Positions 18,625-26,517 of a DNA stretch of 64,000 nt are shown piece after piece. The first letter of the stretch is position 1. The number at the start of each line of letters is the position of its first letter. Made by a program: the position numbers and the translations under genes. Origin of the DNA: Rivularia sp963920925 (GTDB lineage Bacteria; Cyanobacteriota; Cyanobacteriia; Cyanobacteriales; Nostocaceae). The notes under the pieces were generated by a model that was not told the DNA's origin, did not search any database, and saw only the letters and a program-made list of their open reading frames with translations. Location of the stretch: contig NZ_CAWUDI010000018.1 of NCBI RefSeq assembly GCF_963920925.1, positions 1 to 64,000 on the forward strand, in the 5' to 3' direction.

Positions 18625-19095
18625 TTAAGAGTCAGGTAACGAAGCGTCTCCCGGTACAAAAGCAGCGTGAGTAGCGAGGTGAACGATATTATATTCGTTC
18701 ATTTTGACAATGGTATCGTCTTTACTAAATTCTTTGTCAATTAACTTGGTAGTTTTGGGAAGTAATTGTGTCAGATTTTCTACTTCTTTCCCTGCATAAG
18801 TTAATCCTTTGAAGGGATAGTTTTTTCCTATGACTTGAATATTATAGTTACCATTAACAAACGCTCCAGCTAAAACCTTTGGTTGGGGTTGGGGTTTGGC
18901 GGTAAAATCGGTGAGTGATTTAGCGGTGATGTTATTAATATTTAAACGTTGGACTAACCATTGTTCTCCGTCGTAGAGTGCCGCTAAGGGTATGTAGCGC
19001 AGTTGACTGTCGGGAGCATAAATAATAGTTTTGGTTTTGGCTTGCTTGAGGTCATTTTCGTGCATGTTTAATTAGCCAGTTATAAAGTTTTTTTG
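18625..19095 (-). pseudogene. CHAT fragment, frameshifted and 3'-truncated
   Basis: The open part encodes IIYAPDSQLRYIPLAALYDG.. through NIVHLATHAAFVPGDA, matching the middle of the TPR-CHAT protein at 2970 (NLVFALDRVTRYVPMSALYDG). It stops shortly after the histidine motif, so the Cys half is missing. Just upstream, KKLYNWLIK continues in another frame, showing a frameshift near 19065. It abuts the subtilase gene end to end. Confidence 0.85.
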
Positions 19096-19297
19096 CCGGG
19101 GTTTTATGTGAAGTTTTAGGTGAATAAATCAGGACTTACGCACTCGTTACGATTTTCCAACGTTTGTGATTGCTTCCTTACGTCGCAATGACTATGGTTA
19201 CGTTACCCGTGCGTGAGTCTTATAAATGCACAACGCCATATTTCAAGTTTGCTAGAATAACATATACAACATTAGTATTGCTTCTTCCCAAGTAATT

Positions 19298-19927
19298 ATG
19301 GTGCAAACAATCCAAGCAAAAGATATCAATTTACGCTACTTGATTGATAATTTTGGTATTGAGTTAGTTTTAGATGACCAATTTTTCAGCGAATGGCAAG
19401 AAAATTTACCAGAAATCACAGATTTAGATAAACAACTTTTAGATAAAGTCAAAGCGGGTTATTTTAATTTGCTTAATTATCCTCCTTTACTGGAAGATGT
19501 TGTGAGAATGGCAATTATCGATCCCATACTTTTTATTGGCGACTTTTATCTCAATCCTTTTTATGTCAAATCAGAAGAATCTATAGATATTGCAGTACCA
19601 GATGAAGATGTCATCATTAAAGGTAGAATTGATACTTTAGTTTTGCAAAAACAATTATGGATAATGATTATTGAGTCTAAAAAAGCTTCATTTTCTATTG
19701 AAGAAGGATTAGCACAAATTCTTACTTATATGTTAGGTAGTCCAACAACTGACAAACCCTGCTTTGGTATGATTGGTACAGGTAGCGAGTTTATTTTCGT
19801 TAAATTAGTTAAAACAAATACACCCCGTTACGCTTTATCAAAAGGATTTTTAATGCGTAACCCAGGCAATGAATTATATGATGTTCTTCGTATTTTGAAG
19901 GGTTTGATACAGATTGCTAGCGTTTGA
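19298..19927 (+). CDS. PD-(D/E)XK nuclease-like protein (HsdR N-terminal type)
   Basis: 209 residues. The core KGRIDTLVLQKQ..WIMIIESKK gives the D..ExK signature of the restriction-endonuclease fold, as in the N-terminal domain of type I restriction R subunits. The helicase parts of HsdR are absent, and no methylase or specificity subunit lies nearby, so it is not a complete restriction system. Stand-alone versions are common in cyanobacteria with no known role. The gene sits between two antiparallel CHAT relics. Confidence 0.75.
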   Translation: MVQTIQAKDINLRYLIDNFGIELVLDDQFFSEWQENLPEITDLDKQLLDKVKAGYFNLLNYPPLLEDVVRMAIIDPILFIGDFYLNPFYVKSEESIDIAVPDEDVIIKGRIDTLVLQKQLWIMIIESKKASFSIEEGLAQILTYMLGSPTTDKPCFGMIGTGSEFIFVKLVKTNTPRYALSKGFLMRNPGNELYDVLRILKGLIQIASV

Positions 19928-19946
19928 TTAGCAGTGTTATACAATA

Positions 19947-20486
19947 CTACTCCGCTTCACCAATCAAGGTAAACGCTGCCCAATGGATAGGCTCAGGATT
20001 GGTTTTCATGGTTATCAACATAGCATTACGCAAGGCTTTGGCTTTATCTCCTGTTTTCTCCCACTGCTGATAAAATTCAGTCATTAAATTTGATGTGGAT
20101 TCATCGGGAATCTTCCATAGCGAAACAATTACACTCGATGCACCAGCAGTTATCAGCGAGCGAGATAAGCCTATCACCCCATCCCCGGTAATTTGTCCTC
20201 TACCCGTATCGCAAGCACTGAGTACAATTAAGTCGGCATTTAGTTTTAAACCGATAATTTCTGTGGTTTTGAGTAAACCTTCGTTTACATTGCTCAATTG
20301 ATCGGCTTTATTAAGAGGGGTATCTGGTGCAAGTGCGATCGCTCCAGGAGTACGTTCCCCAAAATCCTTACCATCAAGCAATCCATGTGTTGTAATGCTA
20401 TGTAAAGAAAAGTAAATCAGCTTCAAACTCTTTTCCCTTCTGCCCCCTGCCCCCTGCCTTGTCTCAACGATGATTTTCCGTACCAA
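19947..20486 (-). pseudogene. CHAT C-terminal half without its N-terminus
   Basis: Reads ITTHGLLDGKDFGERTPGAI.., VLSACDTGRGQITGDGVIGL.., WAAFTLIGEAE. Both the His (THG) and the Cys (SACDTG) are kept, but everything before the His motif is missing and the frame begins in unrelated repeat-like sequence (CTGCCCC units near 20440). It belongs to the same class as the proteins ending at 13692 and 14014. It has no plausible start, so it is a relic. Its left end coincides with the broken aspartic protease gene. Confidence 0.8.
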
Positions 20487-20779
20487 CCTACTTAGTTATT
20501 CCTCAACAAGTTGTTGAAGATTTGGGTTTGAGAATTCGGGGACAAAGAATAGCTCAATATGCAAATGGTAGTGAAGAAAGTATCGGATTTACAGGTCCTG
20601 TGATTGTAACTTGGGAGAATCGCGAAACCTTAGATGAAGCACTAGTAGTAGGGAATGAAGTGCTAATCGGTCAAGTGATTTTAGAGAAGTTAGATTTATT
20701 AGTAGATTGTAAAAATCAGCGATTGATTCCTAATCCAGCACATCCCGATTATCCGGTGGCTATGATTAAAATCGCTTAA
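20471..20779 (+). pseudogene. 5'-truncated retropepsin-like aspartic protease
   Basis: The open frame (TTG start available at 20522, open from 20474) reads TYLVIPQQVVEDLGLRIRG.., GPVIVTW.., ALVVGNEVLIGQVILEKLDL. This is the C-terminal two thirds of a clan AA aspartic protease of the cyanobacterial type. The catalytic D-T-G motif should lie just before TYLVIP but is missing because the sequence switches to the CHAT relic. It cannot be an active protease. Confidence 0.75.
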
Positions 20780-20824
20780 CGAAGATGAATTTAATTTGGG
20801 TTGATTTTATTTGCGATTTTGGTG

Positions 20825-21082
20825 TTAATTTAATAATGCATCATACTCATCATGAGTACCTATCCAAAACCAGTAATAATCATCTCCCTTTTTTAAAGCT
20901 AAAGCACGATATCCACCAGTTACACGTGCAGACCAAAGATTTTTGCCAACTTTCTTAAAATGTAAAGATGGGTGCGATTGATTTTCCTGCCACAGTTGAT
21001 ATGCTTTTTTTGCCTGTTCTTTTATCTTTTCTGGTAGTTGAGCGTAAGCTTCCCAAAAATCAGGAGTTGTTAAGGATTTCAT
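20825..21082 (-). CDS. RelE/ParE-type toxin
   Basis: 85 residues. The pattern FWEAYAQLPEKIKEQAKKAYQLW.., HFKKVGKNLWSARVTGGYRAL.., DDYYWFWIGTHDEYDALL is typical of short ParE/RelE-superfamily toxins (ribosome-dependent RNase or gyrase poison). The antitoxin gene precedes it on the same strand with a 23-nt overlap. It appears intact. Confidence 0.85.
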   Translation of the reverse strand: MKSLTTPDFWEAYAQLPEKIKEQAKKAYQLWQENQSHPSLHFKKVGKNLWSARVTGGYRALALKKGDDYYWFWIGTHDEYDALLN

Positions 21083-21281
21083 CTATATCTCGCACCCGGT
21101 TTTCTGCAATATCAGCTTCGGCTTTAGCAATTAGCCGATCTAATTTTCCTGATGTCAAGTCATTTTCTATTTGCTTATCCCACATTTGCTCTAAATATTC
21201 TTCCAACCATGTAGCCAATTGACGGATATCATTTTCCGGTAGTTGTTTAATCGCAGCTTCTATTTCTGGCAAATTACCCAT
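21060..21281 (-). CDS. Antitoxin partner of the RelE/ParE toxin
   Basis: 73 residues: EIEAAIKQLPENDIRQLATWLEE is a helical N-terminal segment seen in many cyanobacterial antitoxins, and the acidic tail (ADIAENRVRDIDEILN) is the likely toxin-binding part. It overlaps the toxin gene and is first in the pair. No separate DNA-binding motif is recognised. Confidence 0.75.
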   Translation of the reverse strand: MGNLPEIEAAIKQLPENDIRQLATWLEEYLEQMWDKQIENDLTSGKLDRLIAKAEADIAENRVRDIDEILNNS

Positions 21282-21316
21282 TGTGAAGCTAATTCCTCAA
21301 TAGATTTTACTTTATT

Positions 21317-21592
21317 TTATCGTGTTTGATGGCGATGCTCTAGGGGAACTACTACGCGATCGCAAAGTTCATCTATTATGTTACGTGTTTGTTCTACATT
21401 CCATCCCAAACCATTTACGTCAATTGGGCGAGTCGCAACAACCCAAAATTCGACAATTAGTTAAGGTGCAAGAAAACATTCGTCTCCCCGTGCTAATAAC
21501 AAAGATACTGCATCTACGGCAAGGCTATGCTGCACATCACAAGGATTACAAAAACGCAAAACAACATTAGTGTCAAGCAAATATCTTGTCAT
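21317..21592 (-). pseudogene. vapC-like PIN toxin with internal stop
   Basis: From an ATG at 21592, overlapping the upstream antitoxin stop as ATGA, the frame reads MTRYLLDTNVVLRFCNP.., then a TAA at codon 44 in place of a glutamine-like position, then LIVEFWVVATRPIDVNGLG... It ends by codon 92, so the C-terminal acidic cluster is also missing. The N-terminal LLDTN motif identifies a PIN-domain toxin, inactivated by nonsense mutation and truncation. Confidence 0.8.
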
Positions 21593-21831
21593 TCTTCGTA
21601 AATACTATCCCGGCTTAAGGCTTCATCAGCTAAACTTACACCGCTTGATGGTAGTTGTGAAACCCATCCCCGAAATTCTGCTGCTCGTTTTGCTGGTGTT
21701 GAATCCTGGGATGGAGTTAATGATTCAATTTGTTCGGATTGAAATTCAGTAGAAGAGATAAAAGCAGCAAGTTTTTTGAGTTGTTCTTCGTTTAGGTTAT
21801 CTATTTGTTTCTTCAGTTTTTCTTTTAACAT
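21589..21831 (-). CDS. Antitoxin of a dead PIN toxin
   Basis: 80 residues: an N-terminal helix (LKEKLKKQIDNLNEEQLKKLAAFI) and a C-terminal tail (EFRGWVSQLPSSGVSLADEALSRDSIYEE) in the style of cyanobacterial VapB-like antitoxins. It overlaps the toxin relic by 4 nt. It is open throughout, so it survived after the toxin was lost. Confidence 0.7.
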   Translation of the reverse strand: MLKEKLKKQIDNLNEEQLKKLAAFISSTEFQSEQIESLTPSQDSTPAKRAAEFRGWVSQLPSSGVSLADEALSRDSIYEE

Positions 21832-22005
21832 AACGCCGGTTTCAGGAGAAAGCTAATATTTTTTATCGTAATTGATGCAATGTAATACCGCGTCGGGTTG
21901 AGGTTGAAATTATTAAACATTTTGCCGATTGTACAAAGATTTTGCGTTATTCCCAAACATGGAGACGTAACGCCCGGCTACGTCTCTACATATATAAAAT
22001 CAAAA

Positions 22006-25000
22006 TTACCGCCACTCACCCAAAAACGCAAAAGCCGCCCAATAATTAGGATTACGCCATTTATCATCTTTCCACATCTTCAACTGTGTCGCTCTCAAAG
22101 CCTCATTCGCTGACTTACCTTCCTGCAACATTTCCTTGTAAAATTCCTGCATAAATACTGCCGTACCTTCATCGCTCACTTGCCACAGCGACACTACCAA
22201 CCGTTCGCCACCTGCATACATTAGTCCTCTTGTCAAGCCAACTAATCCCTCACCTTGAATTTCCTTACCTAATCCGGTTTCACAAGCACTTAATACAATT
22301 AAATCAGCTGGATAATCGAGATTAAATAAGTCTCCTAAACGCAGATATCCGCGAATATCTTTACCTTGTTTATCCACCAAAGAAAGGACAATACCCGATA
22401 ACTCTGGATTTGCATCGTTAACAAAACCGTGAGTGGCAAAGTGTAAGATGCGGAATTGATTTAAAGCGCTACTGGTTGCCCAGTTGTAATTAGCATCAAA
22501 ATCGAAAACTTCCAAGCTGTTTTCTTTAGGTACTAGTTTTAAAATCGTCTCAGCTTCTGTACGTGTACCGGGAAGTCGATTCCAAACTGAACGATTGAGA
22601 ATATCAGCAGAACGTTTGAGGGCAGAACGTTCTAGTTCTATACCTAGAGAATCGGATGGTTTTGGTTTTGTTTTTGTTTCCTTGTTACGGGCATTTTGCA
22701 AACGAATCTTGGCATCGTCAGCGTTGTATACTGGATCGGCGAGGATTGCTAAAGCCTTGGGTGCCTTCTTGCGTAATTCTTGACGTTGAATTGCAATAGT
22801 TGACGCGGAAGGTAGATTAACTATTTCATGATTAATAAATAGAGGTTGGTAATTCGAGTTTATCGCCGGAGGTAGATTATCTATTTCGGGAATTAAACCA
22901 CCACCTCTGTTATCGGATGATGTGACTTCTCCCTCGGTTGGTAGTTTGTCTTTCTCTTGTTTGGAGATGGGTTGAGTAAACACTCCACCCACCAGGGGTT
23001 GTAAACCCCTGGCTAATAGCTCAAGTCCGTTGAAACGGACTGAAGATAGGGAATTTGGTAGATGATATAATAAATTCTCAGTCCTCTTTAGAGGACTTTT
23101 GCTATTAGACAGGGATTTTGAATCCCTGGCGAATTGGGGGTTTCCCGAATTACGTGAACTAGCCGATTGAGCAGTTAAATCAGCCAACGCTGCAAAGGGA
23201 ATATATTGCAAAGCACCATCAGCGACAACAACCAACCGCTTTTTGCCTAACTTATCTTTCACAGGTGTAAGAACAAGTTTGCTCAATTCCTCTGCTGCTA
23301 AATCAATGCGTGGAGTTTTGATATTTTTTGTATCTTGGCAAGGATTTTCTTTACCAGTCGCTGAAGGTGGTTTAGAACTGTTTTGGCTAATTAAACAAAA
23401 TAAATTAATGCTGGCTTTTTCAATTTCTGATTTTTTGGGTAATTCATAAGTGTCGAGGGAAGTGGGAGATACCACCCATAAAAAACTGCGTTCCTCACCC
23501 AAGGAGTATTGTAAAAGTAGGCTATCTTTATCAAGTTGTTGTTGAATTTGCGGTAACTTCAGGGGTTGGGGATATTTGAGATTGGCGTATTTGGGATTAC
23601 TTTGGCGAATTTTCGTTTCTAATTGCTTTTGTTGGTTGAGAAGTTCTGAGATTTCTGTTTGTAATTTGTCAGCATTGGCTTTAAGAACTGGGTTTCTTAT
23701 CTTCTCACTATTAATAATTTCAAATCGTATTTTTTCCTTGGCATTAATTAAATCTTGTAAGCGTTTTTCTTCAGCTAAAAGTTCGGGATTTGCACCTTTG
23801 CGGATATTTGCCCGTGCTTCGGTTAAAAGTTCCACCAGTCCCCTAGCGCGGGATGCTTCGCTGGTTTCAATTGCAATTGCATTGTATCCTTTTGATGGGT
23901 CTTTTTTGTGGAGTTCCATCAATAGGTTGATTTTGAATTTGTAGTAGTTTTGAACTGTGGCGAAGTAGGATGTACGTAAGTCTGGATTTTGGACGTTAGT
24001 GCGGATGTTTTCGACGATTTTTATTGCTGAGTCGATGTTGGTTAAGGCGGTTTCTAGGTTTTCTAGTTTGCGTTGGTTGATGGCTATTTGATAGTTAACT
24101 TGAGCTTCTCCTGTTTTGTCTTGTAAAGTCTGCCGTAGTTTTAATTCTTCATTGAGCGTATTTATGGCTTGTTGATATTGTTTTTGAAACTCATAAAGAA
24201 TACTGATTGAGTTTAATGTTTCAGCTTCTTTATTCAGTGAGCCAATTTTACGAAAGCTTACTAAATTTTTTTCATATATATTTAAAGCATTTATATAATC
24301 ACCTTTTACTAGATATATACTACTAATAATTCCCTCAGAAGCTATTTCTTGGAATGAATAGTTATGCTTTTGCGATAGTGCTAATGCACGGTTAGCTGCT
24401 TCAAAAGCATTAGAGTAATCATTCTTGTCACGATAGGTTTTTGCTATACCCCAAAGTGCAAGAACTTCTGATAAAAAATCTTGCTCCTTTTGATGTAATG
24501 ATTGTGCCTGTTGAAAAGCTTTCAAAGCTTGTTCATAATTACCATATACTAAGTTAAGATTACCAATATTAAGAAGAATTCCAGCTTGGTTAGGTATATG
24601 TTGTAATTTTTTGTATATCTCAAGTGACTGATTATAAGCATTGATACTGGAATTATAGTCACCTAGTAAGCTATATAGTCTTGCTATGTTGCCAAGAGTG
24701 CGAGCTTGCGAACTCGTATCTGTTATCAAAAGCTCAATTTCCAAGGCTTTATTGTAAGAATCTAATGCGTTTTGATAGTCTCCTTGTAAAGCATAGATAT
24801 CAGCTTGTTGGTTAAGGCTTGAAGCTTCGTCTCCCTTAAATCCATTTTCCTTCTGAAATTTAATCACTTGACCAATATATTCAAGTGATTTTTGATTATC
24901 ACCTAAGAAATTTTTATAAATGGTGACAATTAATCCTATTATTTGTGATTTCAGAATAGAATTTCCTGCTTGATCAAAAGAGTCTTTTGATTGTGTATAA

Positions 25001-26010
25001 AAACTAAGTGCATCTTGATAATTTTCAAGTAAGAAGTAACTATTCGCAATATTTCGATAAATAATGCCCTGATCAGTAAACCCTATTTTAATTTCTTCTT
25101 GTTGTAATTTAGATATTTCCTTAATAGAATAAATAACTTTTTGATGTTTCCCTAATTTAGCATAAACACCGGCAATTTCACTCATAGTAATCGCTTGAGC
25201 AGATAAGTCATTATTCTTACGCTGAATTTCTAAAGCTTCATTATGAGCTTTTAAAGCTTGCTGCGTTTCACCTATAAGAGAATACATTGAGGCAATGTGA
25301 TTAAGAGTATTAGCTTCTTGTGACAGGTCTTTCAATATATCACGATAAATTTTTAGCGCTTCATTTAAAGAATCAATAGCTTTTTTCATATCTCCTAATC
25401 TTATATATGCACCTGATGTTGAGTAAAAAGTTGCAGCTAAATTCTCAAACTTCCTATTCGACAGGAAAATTGACTGCGCTTGATTTAAATATTCAATTGC
25501 TTTTTTGGGATTACCTGTGCTGGCATAAACATCCCCAATCATAGAGAGTAATTCACCTTGACGTATAGGTTGCTTTAGTTCTTCCCAAATTTCTAACGAT
25601 TTACTTAAATAATTGAGTGCATTAAAATTGTCTGAAAGCGTAAAGTAAATAAAACCAATAGACTGATTTATTAGAGCTTGATCTGCTCGTAATCCCAATT
25701 CCTGAACAATTTTTAATGCTTGTTGATATTTCTCAATTGCCTCTTGATATCCTTCTCTAGTCCCTTTCTTCTTTAACTCCTTTCCTTCTTCAACTAACTT
25801 AAATGCATCTTGATACCGCTGCTGCTTATCTCTACTCAAGGGAACTGACGGACTTGGTACTGTCTGCTGTGCTATTTCCAACCCATAACCCTTGACATTA
25901 ACGATTGTTGATTCCGACAACAGGAATAAAGTGAAAAATAAAGCTACAGCGCGAGAAGTCCACATAGGAAGCCTTTGCCCTACTTTTTGAGGTTTATTTT
26001 GATTATTCAT
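22006..26010 (-). CDS. Exported TPR-repeat CHAT protein with a repeat-derived insert
   Basis: 1334 residues. An N-terminal signal/membrane segment (AVALFFTLFLLSESTIVNVKG) precedes about 14 tetratricopeptide repeats (residues 70-690), a coiled-coil (about 750-840) and a CHAT domain (870-1334). His in HFATHGF (about 1194) and Cys in LSACETGLG (about 1243) are both present, and the C-terminus is canonical (NPNYWAAFAFLGEW). Between IPFAALAD and the next conserved block (YQPLFINHEIVNLPSAST) there are about 100 residues of low-complexity sequence, including about 47 residues encoded by a palindromic repeat (22991-23130). A motif copy lies upstream and the gene is divergent from the caspase gene. 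Confidence 0.92.
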   Translation of the reverse strand: MNNQNKPQKVGQRLPMWTSRAVALFFTLFLLSESTIVNVKGYGLEIAQQTVPSPSVPLSRDKQQRYQDAFKLVEEGKELKKKGTREGYQEAIEKYQQALKIVQELGLRADQALINQSIGFIYFTLSDNFNALNYLSKSLEIWEELKQPIRQGELLSMIGDVYASTGNPKKAIEYLNQAQSIFLSNRKFENLAATFYSTSGAYIRLGDMKKAIDSLNEALKIYRDILKDLSQEANTLNHIASMYSLIGETQQALKAHNEALEIQRKNNDLSAQAITMSEIAGVYAKLGKHQKVIYSIKEISKLQQEEIKIGFTDQGIIYRNIANSYFLLENYQDALSFYTQSKDSFDQAGNSILKSQIIGLIVTIYKNFLGDNQKSLEYIGQVIKFQKENGFKGDEASSLNQQADIYALQGDYQNALDSYNKALEIELLITDTSSQARTLGNIARLYSLLGDYNSSINAYNQSLEIYKKLQHIPNQAGILLNIGNLNLVYGNYEQALKAFQQAQSLHQKEQDFLSEVLALWGIAKTYRDKNDYSNAFEAANRALALSQKHNYSFQEIASEGIISSIYLVKGDYINALNIYEKNLVSFRKIGSLNKEAETLNSISILYEFQKQYQQAINTLNEELKLRQTLQDKTGEAQVNYQIAINQRKLENLETALTNIDSAIKIVENIRTNVQNPDLRTSYFATVQNYYKFKINLLMELHKKDPSKGYNAIAIETSEASRARGLVELLTEARANIRKGANPELLAEEKRLQDLINAKEKIRFEIINSEKIRNPVLKANADKLQTEISELLNQQKQLETKIRQSNPKYANLKYPQPLKLPQIQQQLDKDSLLLQYSLGEERSFLWVVSPTSLDTYELPKKSEIEKASINLFCLISQNSSKPPSATGKENPCQDTKNIKTPRIDLAAEELSKLVLTPVKDKLGKKRLVVVADGALQYIPFAALADLTAQSASSRNSGNPQFARDSKSLSNSKSPLKRTENLLYHLPNSLSSVRFNGLELLARGLQPLVGGVFTQPISKQEKDKLPTEGEVTSSDNRGGGLIPEIDNLPPAINSNYQPLFINHEIVNLPSASTIAIQRQELRKKAPKALAILADPVYNADDAKIRLQNARNKETKTKPKPSDSLGIELERSALKRSADILNRSVWNRLPGTRTEAETILKLVPKENSLEVFDFDANYNWATSSALNQFRILHFATHGFVNDANPELSGIVLSLVDKQGKDIRGYLRLGDLFNLDYPADLIVLSACETGLGKEIQGEGLVGLTRGLMYAGGERLVVSLWQVSDEGTAVFMQEFYKEMLQEGKSANEALRATQLKMWKDDKWRNPNYWAAFAFLGEWR
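22991..23130. repeat. Foldback palindromic repeat inside a CHAT coding sequence
   Basis: Two hairpins on the left (CCAGGGG..CCCCTGG; AGTCCGTT..AACGGACT) are mirrored on the right (AGTCCTCTTTAGAGGACT; CAGGGATTTTGAATCCCTG), with CTAATAGC / GCTATTAG facing each other. It is a full version of the half element at 7661, translated in frame within the CHAT protein (residues about 961-1007). Confidence 0.8.
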
Positions 26011-26044
26011 ACGTGATTATACTGTATTTTGATATTTACAATTT

Positions 26045-26080
26045 AATATAGTTCTCAGGGTTTTACGGGGTATGCAAAAA
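26045..26080 (-). promoter_or_regulatory. Shared upstream motif, minus-strand copy
   Basis: Read on the minus strand: TTTTTGCATACCCC (TGCATA from 26076) and GAGAACTATATTAA, start-to-start spacing 21 nt. It is the most divergent intact copy and lies about 35 nt before the CHAT gene start at 26010. A weaker copy (TGCATACCC) lies further upstream near 26235. Confidence 0.5.
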
Positions 26081-26442
26081 TCTATTTTTTTGCTGCTAGT
26101 CGGTAGGAGAAAAATGTAGTTGCTTGATATCAAATCCGTTTGTATCGTAATTATATATTTTTAACGCAAAGTGACGCGGAGGTAAGCGCAGAGGAACGCA
26201 GAGTTTTTTTGCACATACTTTTTATCATTCCGATGTAAGGGTATGCAACTTTACATAAACTTAAACTGTGTATGTCAAAACTTTAAAAACATCAGCGGTA
26301 ATACGTAGCAAAATGTAACATTCTATTGCTGGTATTCCTTCTCGTTAACTATGATGGGCTGCATTTTATTCCTGTTTATAGGACTTTCGCGAAAAAAGCG
26401 GGGAATTGTATTCCCCGATGGTTTGAGAATAACGAGAAAAAC

Positions 26443-26475
26443 TGCATACCCCTACAAATCTCAGATATATAAATA
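26443..26475 (+). promoter_or_regulatory. Shared upstream motif before the caspase gene
   Basis: TGCATACCCC at 26443 and AGATATATAAATA from 26463, spacing 20 nt, preceded by AAAAC, about 45 nt before the ATG at 26518. A palindrome (CGGGGAATT..TTCCCCG, 26399-26417) lies just upstream. Confidence 0.65.
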
Positions 26476-26517
26476 ATCAAACATCGTTCATTCCAACAAT
26501 CCATAATCAAAAATCCT

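Noticed and set aside
19298..19927. Part of a type I restriction system
   Set aside because: Only the nuclease-like N-terminal domain is present and no hsdM or hsdS lies nearby.
18625..20486. The two minus-strand CHAT pieces as one gene split by an insertion
   Set aside because: They match different CHAT classes and are in the wrong order for halves of one gene (the C-terminal half lies upstream).
21898..22113. Plus-strand open frame of 71 codons
   Set aside because: It overlaps the conserved C-terminal end of the minus-strand CHAT gene, has no family match and lacks a ribosome binding site.
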